Below, piece by piece: positions 8,812-18,314 of a DNA stretch of 64,000 nucleotides. Origin of the DNA: Qipengyuania_B sp965214525 (lineage in GTDB: Bacteria; Pseudomonadota; Alphaproteobacteria; Sphingomonadales; Sphingomonadaceae); the NCBI GenBank assembly GCA_965214525.1, contig OZ243959.1:1054001-1118000 (forward strand). The letters run 5' to 3'. Position 1 is the first letter of the stretch. Every line of letters starts with the position of its first letter. The position numbers and the translations under genes are program-made. Under the pieces are notes generated by a model that was not told where the DNA came from, made no database searches, and worked only from the letters and a program-made list of their open reading frames with translations.

Positions 8812-10005
8812 ATGAAGATTCACGAACTCATTACCGATACCGCCGCTCTGGCCGAACTGTGCGAACGCCTTGCCACCCATGATTTCGTATGCGTCGATAC
8901 CGAGTTCATGCGCGAAAATACTTATTACCCTGAATTGTGCCTGGTGCAGATCGGTAACGAGGAAGAGGCCGCCGCCATCGATCCGCTGGCGGACGGAATC
9001 GATCTTGCGCCTCTGTGGAGCCTGCTGACGGACAACGAGGACGTGTTGAAGGTTTTCCACGCTGGCGGGCAGGATGTCGAGATCGTTTATAACTTCACGC
9101 ACAAGACCCCCCATCCCATATTCGATACGCAAATCGCGATGATGGCGATCAGCCAGTCGGAACAGATCGGCTATGCCAATCTGGTCGAAACCTGGCTGAA
9201 CCAGACGGTCGACAAGGGCGCGCGCTTCACCGACTGGAGCCGCCGCCCACTCACCGACCGCCAGATCGAATACGCCATTGGCGACGTCACGCATCTGGCC
9301 AAGATCTTCCCCAGGATGCTCAAGAAACTGGTGAAGACCGGACGCGGCGCGTGGCTGAATGCAGAAATGGACAAGCTGGCCGATCCGGCGAACTACGCCG
9401 CCGATCCTGCGCAGGCGTGGAAGCGCATTCGCGCACCCAGCCGTAACGCGCAGGTCCTAGGGCGGTTGAAGGCACTGGCCGCATGGCGCGAGAACGAGGC
9501 GCAAACCAAGAACCTGCCACGCGGTCGGATCATGCGCGACGAGACCTTGGCCGACATTGCCGGGCACCCCCCAAAGGAACAAAGCGATCTGGGCAAGGTG
9601 CGCGGTCTTTCCAACGCGTGGAAGGACAACGACATCGGCAAGCGGCTGATGGCAATCATTGAGACGGCCCAGCCCCTTCCCAAAAGCGAGATGCCCGAGC
9701 GCAATGATCGTGGCGCGCCTCTGGGAAAGGAAGGTGCGCTGGTCGCCGATCTTCTCAAACTACTGCTGAAAATTCGCAGCCGCGAGATCGATATTGCGAG
9801 CCGCCTGCTTACTCGTGCGGACGAGATGGAAGCGCTTGCAGCCGGGGTGCGCGATCTGCCAATCCTGGAAGGATGGCGTTATGACGTGTTCGGTTGTGAT
9901 GCATTAGACCTGGTAGAAGGCAAGCTCGCCTTCGCGGTGAAGGATGGCAAGCTTGCCATGACCCATGTGGACGAGGCCGCAGCCGCCAAGAAAGTAAACG
10001 GATAA
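8812..10005 (+). CDS. rnd: ribonuclease D
   Basis: 397 residues. The DEDDy exonuclease motifs are visible: VDTEF (about residue 30), HAGGQDVEIVYN (about 83) and YAIGDVTHL (about 155), followed by an HRDC domain from about residue 212. RNase D trims the 3' ends of tRNA precursors and small stable RNAs. The start is supported by AAAGAG just upstream. The stop is two bases before oxyR, so the two probably form an operon. Confidence 0.95.
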   Translation: MKIHELITDTAALAELCERLATHDFVCVDTEFMRENTYYPELCLVQIGNEEEAAAIDPLADGIDLAPLWSLLTDNEDVLKVFHAGGQDVEIVYNFTHKTPHPIFDTQIAMMAISQSEQIGYANLVETWLNQTVDKGARFTDWSRRPLTDRQIEYAIGDVTHLAKIFPRMLKKLVKTGRGAWLNAEMDKLADPANYAADPAQAWKRIRAPSRNAQVLGRLKALAAWRENEAQTKNLPRGRIMRDETLADIAGHPPKEQSDLGKVRGLSNAWKDNDIGKRLMAIIETAQPLPKSEMPERNDRGAPLGKEGALVADLLKLLLKIRSREIDIASRLLTRADEMEALAAGVRDLPILEGWRYDVFGCDALDLVEGKLAFAVKDGKLAMTHVDEAAAAKKVNG

Positions 10006-10007
10006 GC

Positions 10008-10904
10008 ATGTCGACCTACCTGCCGACGATCAAGCAGTTGCAGTATCTGGCGGCGTTGTACGAGCATGGGCATTTCGGCCGGGCGGCGGAAGCCAGCTAC
10101 GTTTCCCAGTCGACCCTTTCCGCCGGCATCCGCGAACTGGAATCGCTTCTAGGCATGACGCTTGTCGAACGGAGTCGGCGGGTCGTTCGCTTCTCTCCGC
10201 TCGGCAAGCAGGTCGTCGAGAAGGCGCATCGCATCCTGCGCGAAACGGAAGAACTGGCGGCATTGGTGCAGGCTGCGGGCGAACCGCTGGCGAGCCAGTT
10301 GCGCATGAGCGTCATCCCAACCATCGCTCCCTTCCTCCTGCCGCAGATGTTGCCCCGGTTGCGCCGCGAACGTCCTTCCCTGAAACTGTTGTTGCGCGAG
10401 GAAACGAGCCACGACGCTATGGAATCCCTCCATCATGGCCGCGTCGATTGCGTCCTGCTGGCCCTCCCCTACCCCACCGGCGACGTGGATTGCGCAATGA
10501 TCGCTAAAGATCGCTTGCTGGTGGCGCTGCCCGGAGACGATCCGCATCTTCCAATCGACACGATTTCCCCGGACATGCTCGACGAGGGGCGCCTGCTGAT
10601 GTTGGAAGATGGGCATTGCCTGAAGGAACATGCGCTCGCCGCCTGCAATCGTCCAGAATTGCGCGCATCGGCCACCATGATCGCGACCAGTCTGCACACG
10701 CTGGTCCAGATGGTTGACCACGGGCTTGGTACCACCATGCTGCCTGAAATGGCGATCCAGGCGGGCATACTGGAAAACACCCGGGTAATCGCGCGGCCGC
10801 TCAAAGCGAAGAACGCCTACCGGGAGATCGCGCTGGTCTGGCGCAAAAGTTCTCCGCGAAGCGCCGACTTCGAACTATTGGCCCAAGAGTTGCGGGCGGG
10901 GTGA
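10008..10904 (+). CDS. oxyR: OxyR-type LysR regulator of the peroxide response
   Basis: 298-residue LysR-type regulator: N-terminal winged helix (LQYLAALYEHGHFGRAAEASYVSQ region split over residues 11-34) and a substrate-like redox domain. Two cysteines, C204 in EDGHCLKEH and C213 in ALAAC, are nine residues apart, matching E. coli C199 and C208 that form the peroxide-sensing disulfide. Hence OxyR rather than an unspecified LysR protein. It follows rnd by two bases; katG or ahpC targets are not in the window. Confidence 0.87.
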   Translation: MSTYLPTIKQLQYLAALYEHGHFGRAAEASYVSQSTLSAGIRELESLLGMTLVERSRRVVRFSPLGKQVVEKAHRILRETEELAALVQAAGEPLASQLRMSVIPTIAPFLLPQMLPRLRRERPSLKLLLREETSHDAMESLHHGRVDCVLLALPYPTGDVDCAMIAKDRLLVALPGDDPHLPIDTISPDMLDEGRLLMLEDGHCLKEHALAACNRPELRASATMIATSLHTLVQMVDHGLGTTMLPEMAIQAGILENTRVIARPLKAKNAYREIALVWRKSSPRSADFELLAQELRAG

Positions 10905-11025
10905 CATGGCCCGCCCGGCGGGTTTGCGAAGCCCTCCCGCATTATCAAATCACCAGGCGCGCTTTTCCGGCACGAGACGATATGCAACGTCCCGTCCGAA
11001 AAGGTCCAACGGGATACAGATGCAT

Positions 11026-11619
11026 TCAATCCATATGCTTGAAGCCGACCCGCAGGTAGTCCCAGCCCGTGATCAGCGTAAGGATCGCCGCCGCCCACAG
11101 GCTGTAGAGGCCCACGGTAAGGGGAACGTTGAACGCCCGGTCAGCCGCTTCGATGTTCCAGTCGGGCAACCCGCCAGCAAGGATCAGCGCCCCCAGGGCC
11201 ACCATCTGGAAAGTCGTCTTCCACTTGGCGAGCTTGGTCACCGGCACGCTTACCTGAAGGCCGGCAAGGAATTCACGCAGGCCCGATACCGCGATCTCAC
11301 GAACGAGAATGATGAGCCCTGCGACGACATGCGCATCGCCCACGATCGGACCCCGCAGAAAGCCTTGCGCGGTCAGCACGAGGATGACGCTTGCCACCAT
11401 GATCTTGTCGGCGATCGGGTCGAGGAACTGGCCCAGTTTGGATACCTTGCCGCTCGACCTGGCGAACACCCCGTCGAGATAGTCGGTAAAGCCCATGAGG
11501 CAGTAAAGGGCGAAGGCAAGCAGGTAACCAAGCTCCCATCCCGGCCACCACAGCAGGAAAGCCAGCAGCGGGATCATCGCGATCCGCGACAGGGTTAGGA
11601 TGTTGGGCAAGGACCACAT
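11026..11619 (-). CDS. pgsA: CDP-diacylglycerol-glycerol-3-phosphate 3-phosphatidyltransferase
   Basis: 197 residues, multi-pass membrane enzyme making phosphatidylglycerol phosphate. The CDP-alcohol phosphotransferase signature DG-xx-AR-x8-G-xxx-D-xxx-D is seen in DGVFARSSGKVSKLGQFLDP and the following DK. N-terminal SLPNILTLSRI is typical for PgsA. Convergent with oxyR across about 120 bases that show no gene or clear terminator. Confidence 0.92.
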   Translation of the reverse strand: MWSLPNILTLSRIAMIPLLAFLLWWPGWELGYLLAFALYCLMGFTDYLDGVFARSSGKVSKLGQFLDPIADKIMVASVILVLTAQGFLRGPIVGDAHVVAGLIILVREIAVSGLREFLAGLQVSVPVTKLAKWKTTFQMVALGALILAGGLPDWNIEAADRAFNVPLTVGLYSLWAAAILTLITGWDYLRVGFKHMD

Positions 11620-11779
11620 AATCGCGCTTGTTCGCTCCGTTCGGCAGACGTTACACGGTCACTAGCGCACTCCGCGTTCGGGCAAAAGCCACGCGCAAGC
11701 CCTTGTCCACCCCGCCCGGTCGGCTAGACCCTCGCGCTGTTATCGGTATTGCAACACCCTGCCGTCAGCGAAGGAACGC

Positions 11780-13102
11780 ATGACCACATCGACGCATCTC
11801 CTGCGCCGCCGCCGGTTTCTACCGCTGTTCTGCACCCAATTGCTGAACGCCTTCAACGACAACCTCTACAAAACGGCCATGGTGCTGTTCGTTGTCTACT
11901 CGGTATACAATTCCGAAGAGGCGGAGGGCAGCTTCAGCGCGATAGCCAGCGGGTTGTTCATCCTGCCCTTCTTCTTGTTGTCGGCGCTGGCCGGCCAATT
12001 GGCGGATATGCGCGACAAGGCGGCGATCATCCGGCGGGTAAAGGCATGCGAGGTCGCGCTCATGCTGATTGGGGCGGCGGGGCTGCTCCTCGCCTGGCAG
12101 GAGGTCGCGGTGCACAGCTTTGCCATTCCGCTGATGCTATTTGCGCTTTTCCTGACCGGCATCCAGTCGACCTTTCTCGGACCCATAAAATACGCGATCC
12201 TGCCGCAGCATCTGCGCAAGGGAGAAGTTCTGGCAGGCACCGGTCTCGTTGAGGCCGGCACGTATATCGCGATTTTGGCGGGCACGATCCTAGCAGGGCT
12301 GATACCGGTGGAATGGGCAGCGGGCGGCATCATCGTCACTTCGATCATCGGATATTTGTCCAGCCGCCAGATACCCGCCGCCCCGCCCCTGGGCGCGCAC
12401 GAGCCGATCGATCGCAATGTCTGGCGCTCCTCGGTCCAACTCGTCAAGCATACGATGCACGACCCCCAAATCTTCTACGCGATCATCGCCATCAGCTTTT
12501 TCTGGACGATTGGCGCTGTCCTGGTGATCGTGTTCCCGCCATTGGCCAAGAATACCATCATGGCCAGCAAGGAGGTCGCAAGCTTATTCCTCGTCAGCTT
12601 CTCCATCGGGGTGGCGATCGGCTCGGTCGGCGTGAACGCGTTATTGAAGGGCAGGGTTTCCGCCCGCTACGCGCCCGCCTCGGTCATCGCAATGGGTGCC
12701 TTCATCGTGGCTTTCTGGGCCATATGCCGCATCTGGGAAGCGGACAAGCCGACCATGCTGCTGGACGTGCCCGCATTCCTCGCCTGGCCCATGGCGAGCG
12801 TGCTGCTTGGTTGTCTTCTGCTTATCGCGATCGCAGGGGGGATGTTCGTGGTGCCCCTCTATGCTTTCCTGACAACCCGCGTCGAACCCGAACGGGCCGC
12901 GCGCACGATCGCTGCGAACAATATCGTGAACTCGGGCGCCATGGTCGCCGGCTCGCTGATAGCTTTGGCGATGAGCGCCTTGGGCCTGTCGGTCGAGAAC
13001 CAGCTTCTGCTGTGCGCGGTCATGTGCCTTATCAGCGCATGGCTCGCGAGGAACCTTTACCGGTCCGAACAGGCTGGCCTTACCAACGGGCAGGTCGCCT
13101 AG
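11780..13102 (+). CDS. MFS transporter, lysophospholipid transporter (LplT)-like
   Basis: 440 residues with about twelve hydrophobic segments. N-terminal FLPLFCTQLLNAFNDNLYKTA matches the LplT/acyltransferase-linked MFS branch that flips lysophospholipids across the inner membrane. In many bacteria this domain is fused to or beside an acyl-ACP synthetase; here it stands alone, next to pgsA in opposite orientation, which is consistent with a phospholipid role. Exact substrate is inference. Confidence 0.75.
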   Translation: MTTSTHLLRRRRFLPLFCTQLLNAFNDNLYKTAMVLFVVYSVYNSEEAEGSFSAIASGLFILPFFLLSALAGQLADMRDKAAIIRRVKACEVALMLIGAAGLLLAWQEVAVHSFAIPLMLFALFLTGIQSTFLGPIKYAILPQHLRKGEVLAGTGLVEAGTYIAILAGTILAGLIPVEWAAGGIIVTSIIGYLSSRQIPAAPPLGAHEPIDRNVWRSSVQLVKHTMHDPQIFYAIIAISFFWTIGAVLVIVFPPLAKNTIMASKEVASLFLVSFSIGVAIGSVGVNALLKGRVSARYAPASVIAMGAFIVAFWAICRIWEADKPTMLLDVPAFLAWPMASVLLGCLLLIAIAGGMFVVPLYAFLTTRVEPERAARTIAANNIVNSGAMVAGSLIALAMSALGLSVENQLLLCAVMCLISAWLARNLYRSEQAGLTNGQVA

Positions 13103-13293
13103 ATGATGAACGCCAGCGTGGCGACAAAGCCTGCGACGTAGGAGTTCAATACGCCTTGCGTATCCAGCGCGGCCTTGCGCCAGGTCGACACACGGTTGCG
13201 CACGAGGCGGCGGGCGGCGGGGTTGCGCGGGGGCAGGCTGGCGCGGAAGGGATGGCGGACGGCTTCATTCGTGAGAACCAGAGAACGACGCAT
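13099..13293 (-). CDS. small hypothetical protein with C-terminal membrane segment
   Basis: 64 residues: a basic, proline- and arginine-rich N-terminal half (SLPPRNPAARRLVRNRV) and a hydrophobic tail (YVAGFVATLAFII) long enough for a short membrane anchor. AAGGGTC lies upstream of the ATG. Its last codons overlap the end of the converging transporter gene by four bases. No family recognised; the amphipathic layout suggests a real small membrane protein rather than a chance frame. Confidence 0.55.
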   Translation of the reverse strand: MRRSLVLTNEAVRHPFRASLPPRNPAARRLVRNRVSTWRKAALDTQGVLNSYVAGFVATLAFII

Positions 13294-13471
13294 AATGTGA
13301 CCCTTACTTTCGTGTTATCCGCTTTTTAACCCACCATCTGTGTTTACGCTCCCCGCCAGTTTGTGGGTGTCACGTAACGGAACATTAAGGTTCGCTGTTA
13401 AGCATACAAGGTTGCAGGCACCTTCGGCTCAGCGATTGCCGCGGCGTCATCCGGGCGCTAAACTTAACCTG

Positions 13472-15121
13472 ATGACCGATCTATCCCCATCCTCAGCCGC
13501 GCAAACCCTGGTTGCCGCCCTCGCGTTGCAGGGTTGCGAGCGAATTTTCACCGTTCCGGGCGAGAGTTTCCTGCCGGTGCTCGACGCCCTGTACGACCAG
13601 CCCGGGATCGATCTCGTGACCTGCCGGCAGGAAGGGGGCGCGGCGTTCATGGCCTGTGCCGATGGCGCGATCACCGGGCGGCCGGGGGTGGCGTTCGTCA
13701 CCCGGGGACCAGGCGCGACCAATGCGAGCATCGGCGTGCATGTGGCTTTCCAGGATTCGCAACCGATGATCCTGTTCGTGGGCGATGTCGCCCGATCGAT
13801 GCGCGACCGGGAGGGATTCCAGGAAATCGACTTTCCCGCTTTCTTCAAGCCGATCGCGAAGTGGAGCGCCCGGATCGACGTTGCGGAGCGGGTGCCGGAA
13901 TATGTCGCGCGGGCTTATGCCACGGCGATCTCGGGGCGGCCCGGGCCGGTGGTGCTTGCCCTGCCCGAGGACATGCTGAGCGAGCCTTGCAGCGCCAATC
14001 CACGTCCTTTCGTCCATCGCCCCGCTCAGGCTCCCTGCCCCGATGCCATGCAGACGATGATGGGAATGCTGGAGGAAGCGGCCGCCCCGGTGGCGATCGT
14101 CGGCGGTGCAGGTTGGAACGCCAAAGCGCGCGAGCATTTTCAACGTTTCGCCCAACGGGTGGGGTTGCCGGTCGCAACGGCGTTCCGAAGGCAGGATGCT
14201 ATTCCAGATTCTTCAGAGGTTTATGCCGGAAACCTCGGATACGGTCCGAACCCCCAACTCGTCGAACGCGTGCGCCACGCTGATCTGATCCTAGCAGTGG
14301 GTGCGCGTTTGGGAGAGGCAACGACCGACGGATACTGCGTCCCCCAACCCGTCGCATCCGATCAACGCCTTATTCACGTCCATCCCGATCCGGAAGAACT
14401 GAACAGCGTTTATCAGACCGACCTCGCGATCTGCGCAGATATGGCGGAGTTCGCCGAAACCGCGGCCATGTGGGACGAAAGCGATATCATCTGTTTTGAC
14501 GCTGGACGCGAGGCGCACCGGCAATGGCAGGAATGGGCGACTCCAAATCCCTCGCGGCACCAACTCGATCTCGCGCTTGCCGTCGATACCATGCGCGCTA
14601 GCCTGCCGGCAGACACGATCATCTGCAACGGGGCCGGTAATTTTGCCGGATGGTGGCACCGCTATTGGCGTTACGAGGGCTACCCGAGCCAGCTTGCACC
14701 CACTTGCGGCGCCATGGGATTTGGCATTCCCGCTGCAGTGGCAGCCGCCCTGCGGTTTCCGGAACGCACCGTCGTCGCCGTCACCGGCGATGGCGACTTC
14801 ATGATGAATGGACAGGAGTTGGCAACCGCCGCACAATACGCGTGCAACCTGCTCGTCATCATCGTCGACAATGGCGGTTACGGAACGATCCGCATGCACC
14901 AGGAGCGCGAATTCCCAGGACGCCCTTTAGGTACGCGACTTTCCAACCCGGACTTCGTAGCGCTCGCGCGCGCCTTCGGTGGATGGGCGGCGCGGGTCGA
15001 GGACACCGATCAATTTGCATCGGCAATTGAGGAAGCACGGCATAAGGCCGGCATACGCCTGATACATGCGCGTATTTCGATGGAACAGCTTTCGGCGAGC
15101 GGTGCGAGCGCGAAGGACTAA
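13472..15121 (+). CDS. thiamine diphosphate-dependent enzyme, acetolactate synthase-like
   Basis: 549 residues with the three ThDP-enzyme domains: pyrimidine-binding domain with the catalytic glutamate in TVPGESFLP, a central domain, and the C-terminal pyrophosphate domain with the GDGDFMMN...NGGYGTI metal motif. It resembles the large subunit of acetohydroxyacid synthase and related decarboxylases, but no ilvN regulatory subunit or ilvC lies nearby, so its substrate is open. The ATG at 13472 fits the family N terminus; a frame extending to 13340 encodes nothing family-like. Confidence 0.8.
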   Translation: MTDLSPSSAAQTLVAALALQGCERIFTVPGESFLPVLDALYDQPGIDLVTCRQEGGAAFMACADGAITGRPGVAFVTRGPGATNASIGVHVAFQDSQPMILFVGDVARSMRDREGFQEIDFPAFFKPIAKWSARIDVAERVPEYVARAYATAISGRPGPVVLALPEDMLSEPCSANPRPFVHRPAQAPCPDAMQTMMGMLEEAAAPVAIVGGAGWNAKAREHFQRFAQRVGLPVATAFRRQDAIPDSSEVYAGNLGYGPNPQLVERVRHADLILAVGARLGEATTDGYCVPQPVASDQRLIHVHPDPEELNSVYQTDLAICADMAEFAETAAMWDESDIICFDAGREAHRQWQEWATPNPSRHQLDLALAVDTMRASLPADTIICNGAGNFAGWWHRYWRYEGYPSQLAPTCGAMGFGIPAAVAAALRFPERTVVAVTGDGDFMMNGQELATAAQYACNLLVIIVDNGGYGTIRMHQEREFPGRPLGTRLSNPDFVALARAFGGWAARVEDTDQFASAIEEARHKAGIRLIHARISMEQLSASGASAKD

Positions 15122-15176
15122 GGAGCCATGCAAGCCGAGCACGATCCGCATGGATTTTGCAGGAACAATGTCGCTT

Positions 15177-15584
15177 TCAGATTCCGGCCATGTCCAGGAT
15201 GATCGACCATTCGGCTGGCGTCACTTCTGCTACTGAAAGCCGCGACAATTTCACCAATTCCATATCGGCAAGTTGCGGCTCCGCCTTGATCTTCTTCAAG
15301 CTGACGGGAGACGGCAATTTGGTTTTCGGAACGACCCTTACGGCCGCCCACTGCTGATCAGCGTCGCTCGGATCGGCCAAGCCCGCCTCCGAAACCTCAC
15401 AGATACCAACGATTTCCAGGCCACTATTGGAATGATAGAAGAACGCCTGATCGCCGACTTGCATGGCGGCCAGATTGTTCTTCGCTCGATGATTGCGCAC
15501 GCCATCCCACAACCCCTCGCCCTCGCGTTCGAGGTCGTCCCAACTGTACGCGTCAGGTTCGGATTTCAAAAGCCAATAGCGCAT
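15177..15584 (-). CDS. EVE domain protein
   Basis: 135 residues, a complete single-domain EVE protein: MRYWLLKSEPDAYSWDDL at the N terminus, WDGVRNHRAKNNLAAMQVGD in the middle, and VSLKKIKAEPQL then LSRLSVAEVTP at the end. EVE is a PUA/YTH-like fold that binds modified bases in nucleic acids. The gene converges on the ThDP enzyme gene and has no obvious operon partner. Confidence 0.93.
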   Translation of the reverse strand: MRYWLLKSEPDAYSWDDLEREGEGLWDGVRNHRAKNNLAAMQVGDQAFFYHSNSGLEIVGICEVSEAGLADPSDADQQWAAVRVVPKTKLPSPVSLKKIKAEPQLADMELVKLSRLSVAEVTPAEWSIILDMAGI

Positions 15585-15757
15585 GGGTCTGGTGCTCTGC
15601 CGTTTGTTGGGCGGTGGATGTTATGGAAAACAGACATCGGTAATGGCCGGTCCCGCCGCTTTGTTCCGGTCGGCGCACTGCTCGGTTTCGTTTAACGGCT
15701 TATTATCGTTATCGCGTCACAAGGCGTCCGAAGCTCAAGAGGCATGGACACCCCGCG

Positions 15758-17425
15758 ATGATCGCTTTGCGCGAGCCAACGGAACTGGAAGAGCCGATAA
15801 ATCGGCGTCGCTGGTCGAACTTCGTCGTCACCGCGATCGCGCTGGCGATGTTTGTCTATACCGGGGTTCAGGTGTTGCCTCAGGTGGTGCATTACTGGCT
15901 GGCTTTGGCGCCGCGACCCGACCTTATCCTATCGACAGCGCTGGTGTTGAATATCGCCTTGCTGATGTTCGGGTGGACCCGTTATCGCGATGTGATCAAA
16001 GAACTTGCCAATCGCATGATGACCGAAGAGGCCGCCCGCCTGCTTGCCCAGATCGATCCACTCACGCAATGCTGGAACCGCCGCGCCATAAATTCGCAGA
16101 TCGACGGGCTAGTGGCGAGCGCGTCGCTTACGAACGGCCAAGTAGTCGTCCTGTTGATCGACCTCGACAATTTCAAGCAGATCAACGATCGCAACGGCCA
16201 TCGTTGCGGAGACGCGGTGCTGCTGGCGGTCGCCGATCGTATCCGTTCCCTGCTTCCGCCTGAAGGCCTCATCGCACGCCTAGGCGGAGACGAATTCGCT
16301 TGCGCACTGACCTTTCTCGACGGCGATGATGCGTTGATCGACCGATTTGCCGATAATCTGGTCCAGCGGCTGACGCTGCCTGTATCGTTCGAGAATACCG
16401 AGGTCCAGATTACCGTATCCGGCGGATTAGCGACCAACGCCAGGCTTTCCGCGGCGCACGCTGGCGATATTACGGAAACCCTGCTCCATCAGGCGGATAT
16501 CGCCATGTACGAGGCGAAAAAACGCGGCAAGAATCAGTTCTCATGGTTCGATCCCCCCATGGAACAACAGCTCAAACGTCGAAACGATCTAGAAGTTGGG
16601 TTCCGAAACGGTCTCATAAACGGAGAGTTTGTTCCCTATTACGAACAACAGATCGATCTTGCTACGGGTCGTATCACAGGCTTCGAGATGCTTGCACGGT
16701 GGTTTTCGCCAAAGTTCGGCAACGTCATGCCCGACACCTTCATTCCCATGGCCGAGGAAATGGGACTGATCGCCGATCTGTCGGAAGTTCTCCTGGCGCA
16801 GGCGTTTCGCGATGCCGCGCGTTGGGATCCCAGTCTTACTCTGGCTGTCAATATCTCCCCGCTGCAATTTCGCGATCCCTGGTTCGCGCAGAAAATCCTG
16901 AAATTGCTCGTCCTGCATAATTTCCCCGCGTCCCGGCTTGATATCGAGTTGACCGAGAGCTGCCTGTCGCACGATCCGGGCGAGGTTCGGCAAATCATGA
17001 CAAGCCTGCGAAATCAGGGCGTTACGTTCAGTATTGATGATTTCGGTACAGGTTACTCAGGTCTGTCGCAACTTGGCAGTCTGCCTTTCGACCAGATCAA
17101 GATTGACCGAAGCTTTGTCGCCAACGTACTTCATGATGCAGCAAGCCGGTCCATCGTCGACACGATCGTGCAGATGAGTTCCAAGCTCGACTTTGGTATC
17201 GTCGCCGAGGGTATCGAAAGCCATGAAGTGCTCGAATTACTGCAATCATGCGGTGGCGTGTTCCTGAACTTGCGTGGGCAAGGCCATTTGTTCGGCAAGC
17301 CTGAATGCGCGTCCGATGTCGAACGACGCCTTGCAAGTTTTGGATCGACGCAAAGTCAGCCTGCCTCCAATCTACGTACCGTCGCGCCGGACGTTGCCTT
17401 GAACAGGTTGTCCGCCACCGGATGA
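15758..17425 (+). CDS. membrane-anchored GGDEF-EAL protein (cyclic di-GMP turnover)
   Basis: 555 residues: two N-terminal membrane segments (about 23-42 and 55-73), a GGDEF domain with an intact GGDEF at 176-180, and an EAL domain starting with EML at 310-312 and keeping VNISPLQF, ELTES, DDFGTGYS, KIDRSF and VAEGIES. Both catalytic sites therefore look complete. The RxxD inhibitory site expected just before GGDEF is not visible (the stretch is PPEGLIARL). The usual QGYLFGKP appears as QGHLFGKP. No ribosome binding site is obvious. No sensory domain besides the membrane part. Confidence 0.92.
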   Translation: MIALREPTELEEPINRRRWSNFVVTAIALAMFVYTGVQVLPQVVHYWLALAPRPDLILSTALVLNIALLMFGWTRYRDVIKELANRMMTEEAARLLAQIDPLTQCWNRRAINSQIDGLVASASLTNGQVVVLLIDLDNFKQINDRNGHRCGDAVLLAVADRIRSLLPPEGLIARLGGDEFACALTFLDGDDALIDRFADNLVQRLTLPVSFENTEVQITVSGGLATNARLSAAHAGDITETLLHQADIAMYEAKKRGKNQFSWFDPPMEQQLKRRNDLEVGFRNGLINGEFVPYYEQQIDLATGRITGFEMLARWFSPKFGNVMPDTFIPMAEEMGLIADLSEVLLAQAFRDAARWDPSLTLAVNISPLQFRDPWFAQKILKLLVLHNFPASRLDIELTESCLSHDPGEVRQIMTSLRNQGVTFSIDDFGTGYSGLSQLGSLPFDQIKIDRSFVANVLHDAASRSIVDTIVQMSSKLDFGIVAEGIESHEVLELLQSCGGVFLNLRGQGHLFGKPECASDVERRLASFGSTQSQPASNLRTVAPDVALNRLSATG

Positions 17426-17504
17426 AATAGCGTACCTTGTCGGAGTGCCAAGCACCCTGCGCCCTTTACGCGGCGCGGCCCGCTGCATATTGCGATATCG
17501 CAGC

Positions 17505-18314
17505 ATGAGAATACCCTTCATCAAGATGCACGGGCTGGGCAACGATTTTGCCTTGCTTGATACGCGCGCCGACGAGTTCCCAGCGATGACAGGCGCGGCG
17601 ATCAGACAGTTGGCGAACCGCAGGACGGGGATCGGCTTCGATCAATTGATCGTGATCGAGCCCTCGACGGCTGCGGACGTTGGTATGCGCATCTATAACG
17701 CGGACGGCAGCGAGGCGGAGGCTTGTGGAAACGCAAGCCGCGCGGTCGCCTTACTGCTCGGGCAAACCGCTACGGTTGCGACGGGTGGCGGCCTCATCAC
17801 GGTGACGCCTCGAGGCAAAACCGCCCAGGTAGAGATGGGCCTACCACGGTTCGGCTGGGCGGACATCCCCCTCGCCTACGCGATGGACACGCAGGCCATG
17901 CCAGTGGCTTGGGAGGAACTGCAAGCGCCCGATGCGGTCAATGTCGGCAATCCCCACGTCGTGTTCTTCGTAGAGGATGCTGCCACGATCGATCTTGCAC
18001 GTCTGGGTCCGGTCATCGAAACTGATGCGCTATTCCCGCGCAAGGTCAACGTGAACGTCGCTTCAATAGGATTGGGCAACACGCTGAACCTGCGCGTCTG
18101 GGAGCGTGGAGCCGGCCTTACGCAAGCGTGCGGTACAGGCGCATGCGCAAGTGCGGTCGCTGCCGTCAGGCGCAAGCTTGTGACCTCGCCAGTGACGGTG
18201 CGTCTGCCGGGCGGAGAATTGAGTATTGCCTGGTCAACGGGCCAAGGCATCACCATGGAAGGGGAAGCCTGCGAAAGTTATCGCGGTACGATCGACTGGG
18301 ACCATTACGCCTGA
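17505..18314 (+). CDS. dapF: diaminopimelate epimerase
   Basis: 269 residues. N-terminal KMHGLGNDF is the family signature; the two catalytic cysteines are in EAEACGNASRA and TQACGTGACAS. Converts LL- to meso-diaminopimelate for lysine and peptidoglycan. The ATG at 17505 starts directly before the conserved IPFIKMHG. Overlaps mtaB as TGATG. Confidence 0.96.
   Translation: MRIPFIKMHGLGNDFALLDTRADEFPAMTGAAIRQLANRRTGIGFDQLIVIEPSTAADVGMRIYNADGSEAEACGNASRAVALLLGQTATVATGGGLITVTPRGKTAQVEMGLPRFGWADIPLAYAMDTQAMPVAWEELQAPDAVNVGNPHVVFFVEDAATIDLARLGPVIETDALFPRKVNVNVASIGLGNTLNLRVWERGAGLTQACGTGACASAVAAVRRKLVTSPVTVRLPGGELSIAWSTGQGITMEGEACESYRGTIDWDHYA

Noticed and set aside
10905..11025. CCCGCC/GGCGGG palindrome after oxyR as a terminator
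   Set aside because: The loop would have one base, which cannot fold.
11625..11645. GTTC pair near the pgsA start as a LexA box
   Set aside because: The spacing is five bases, not seven.
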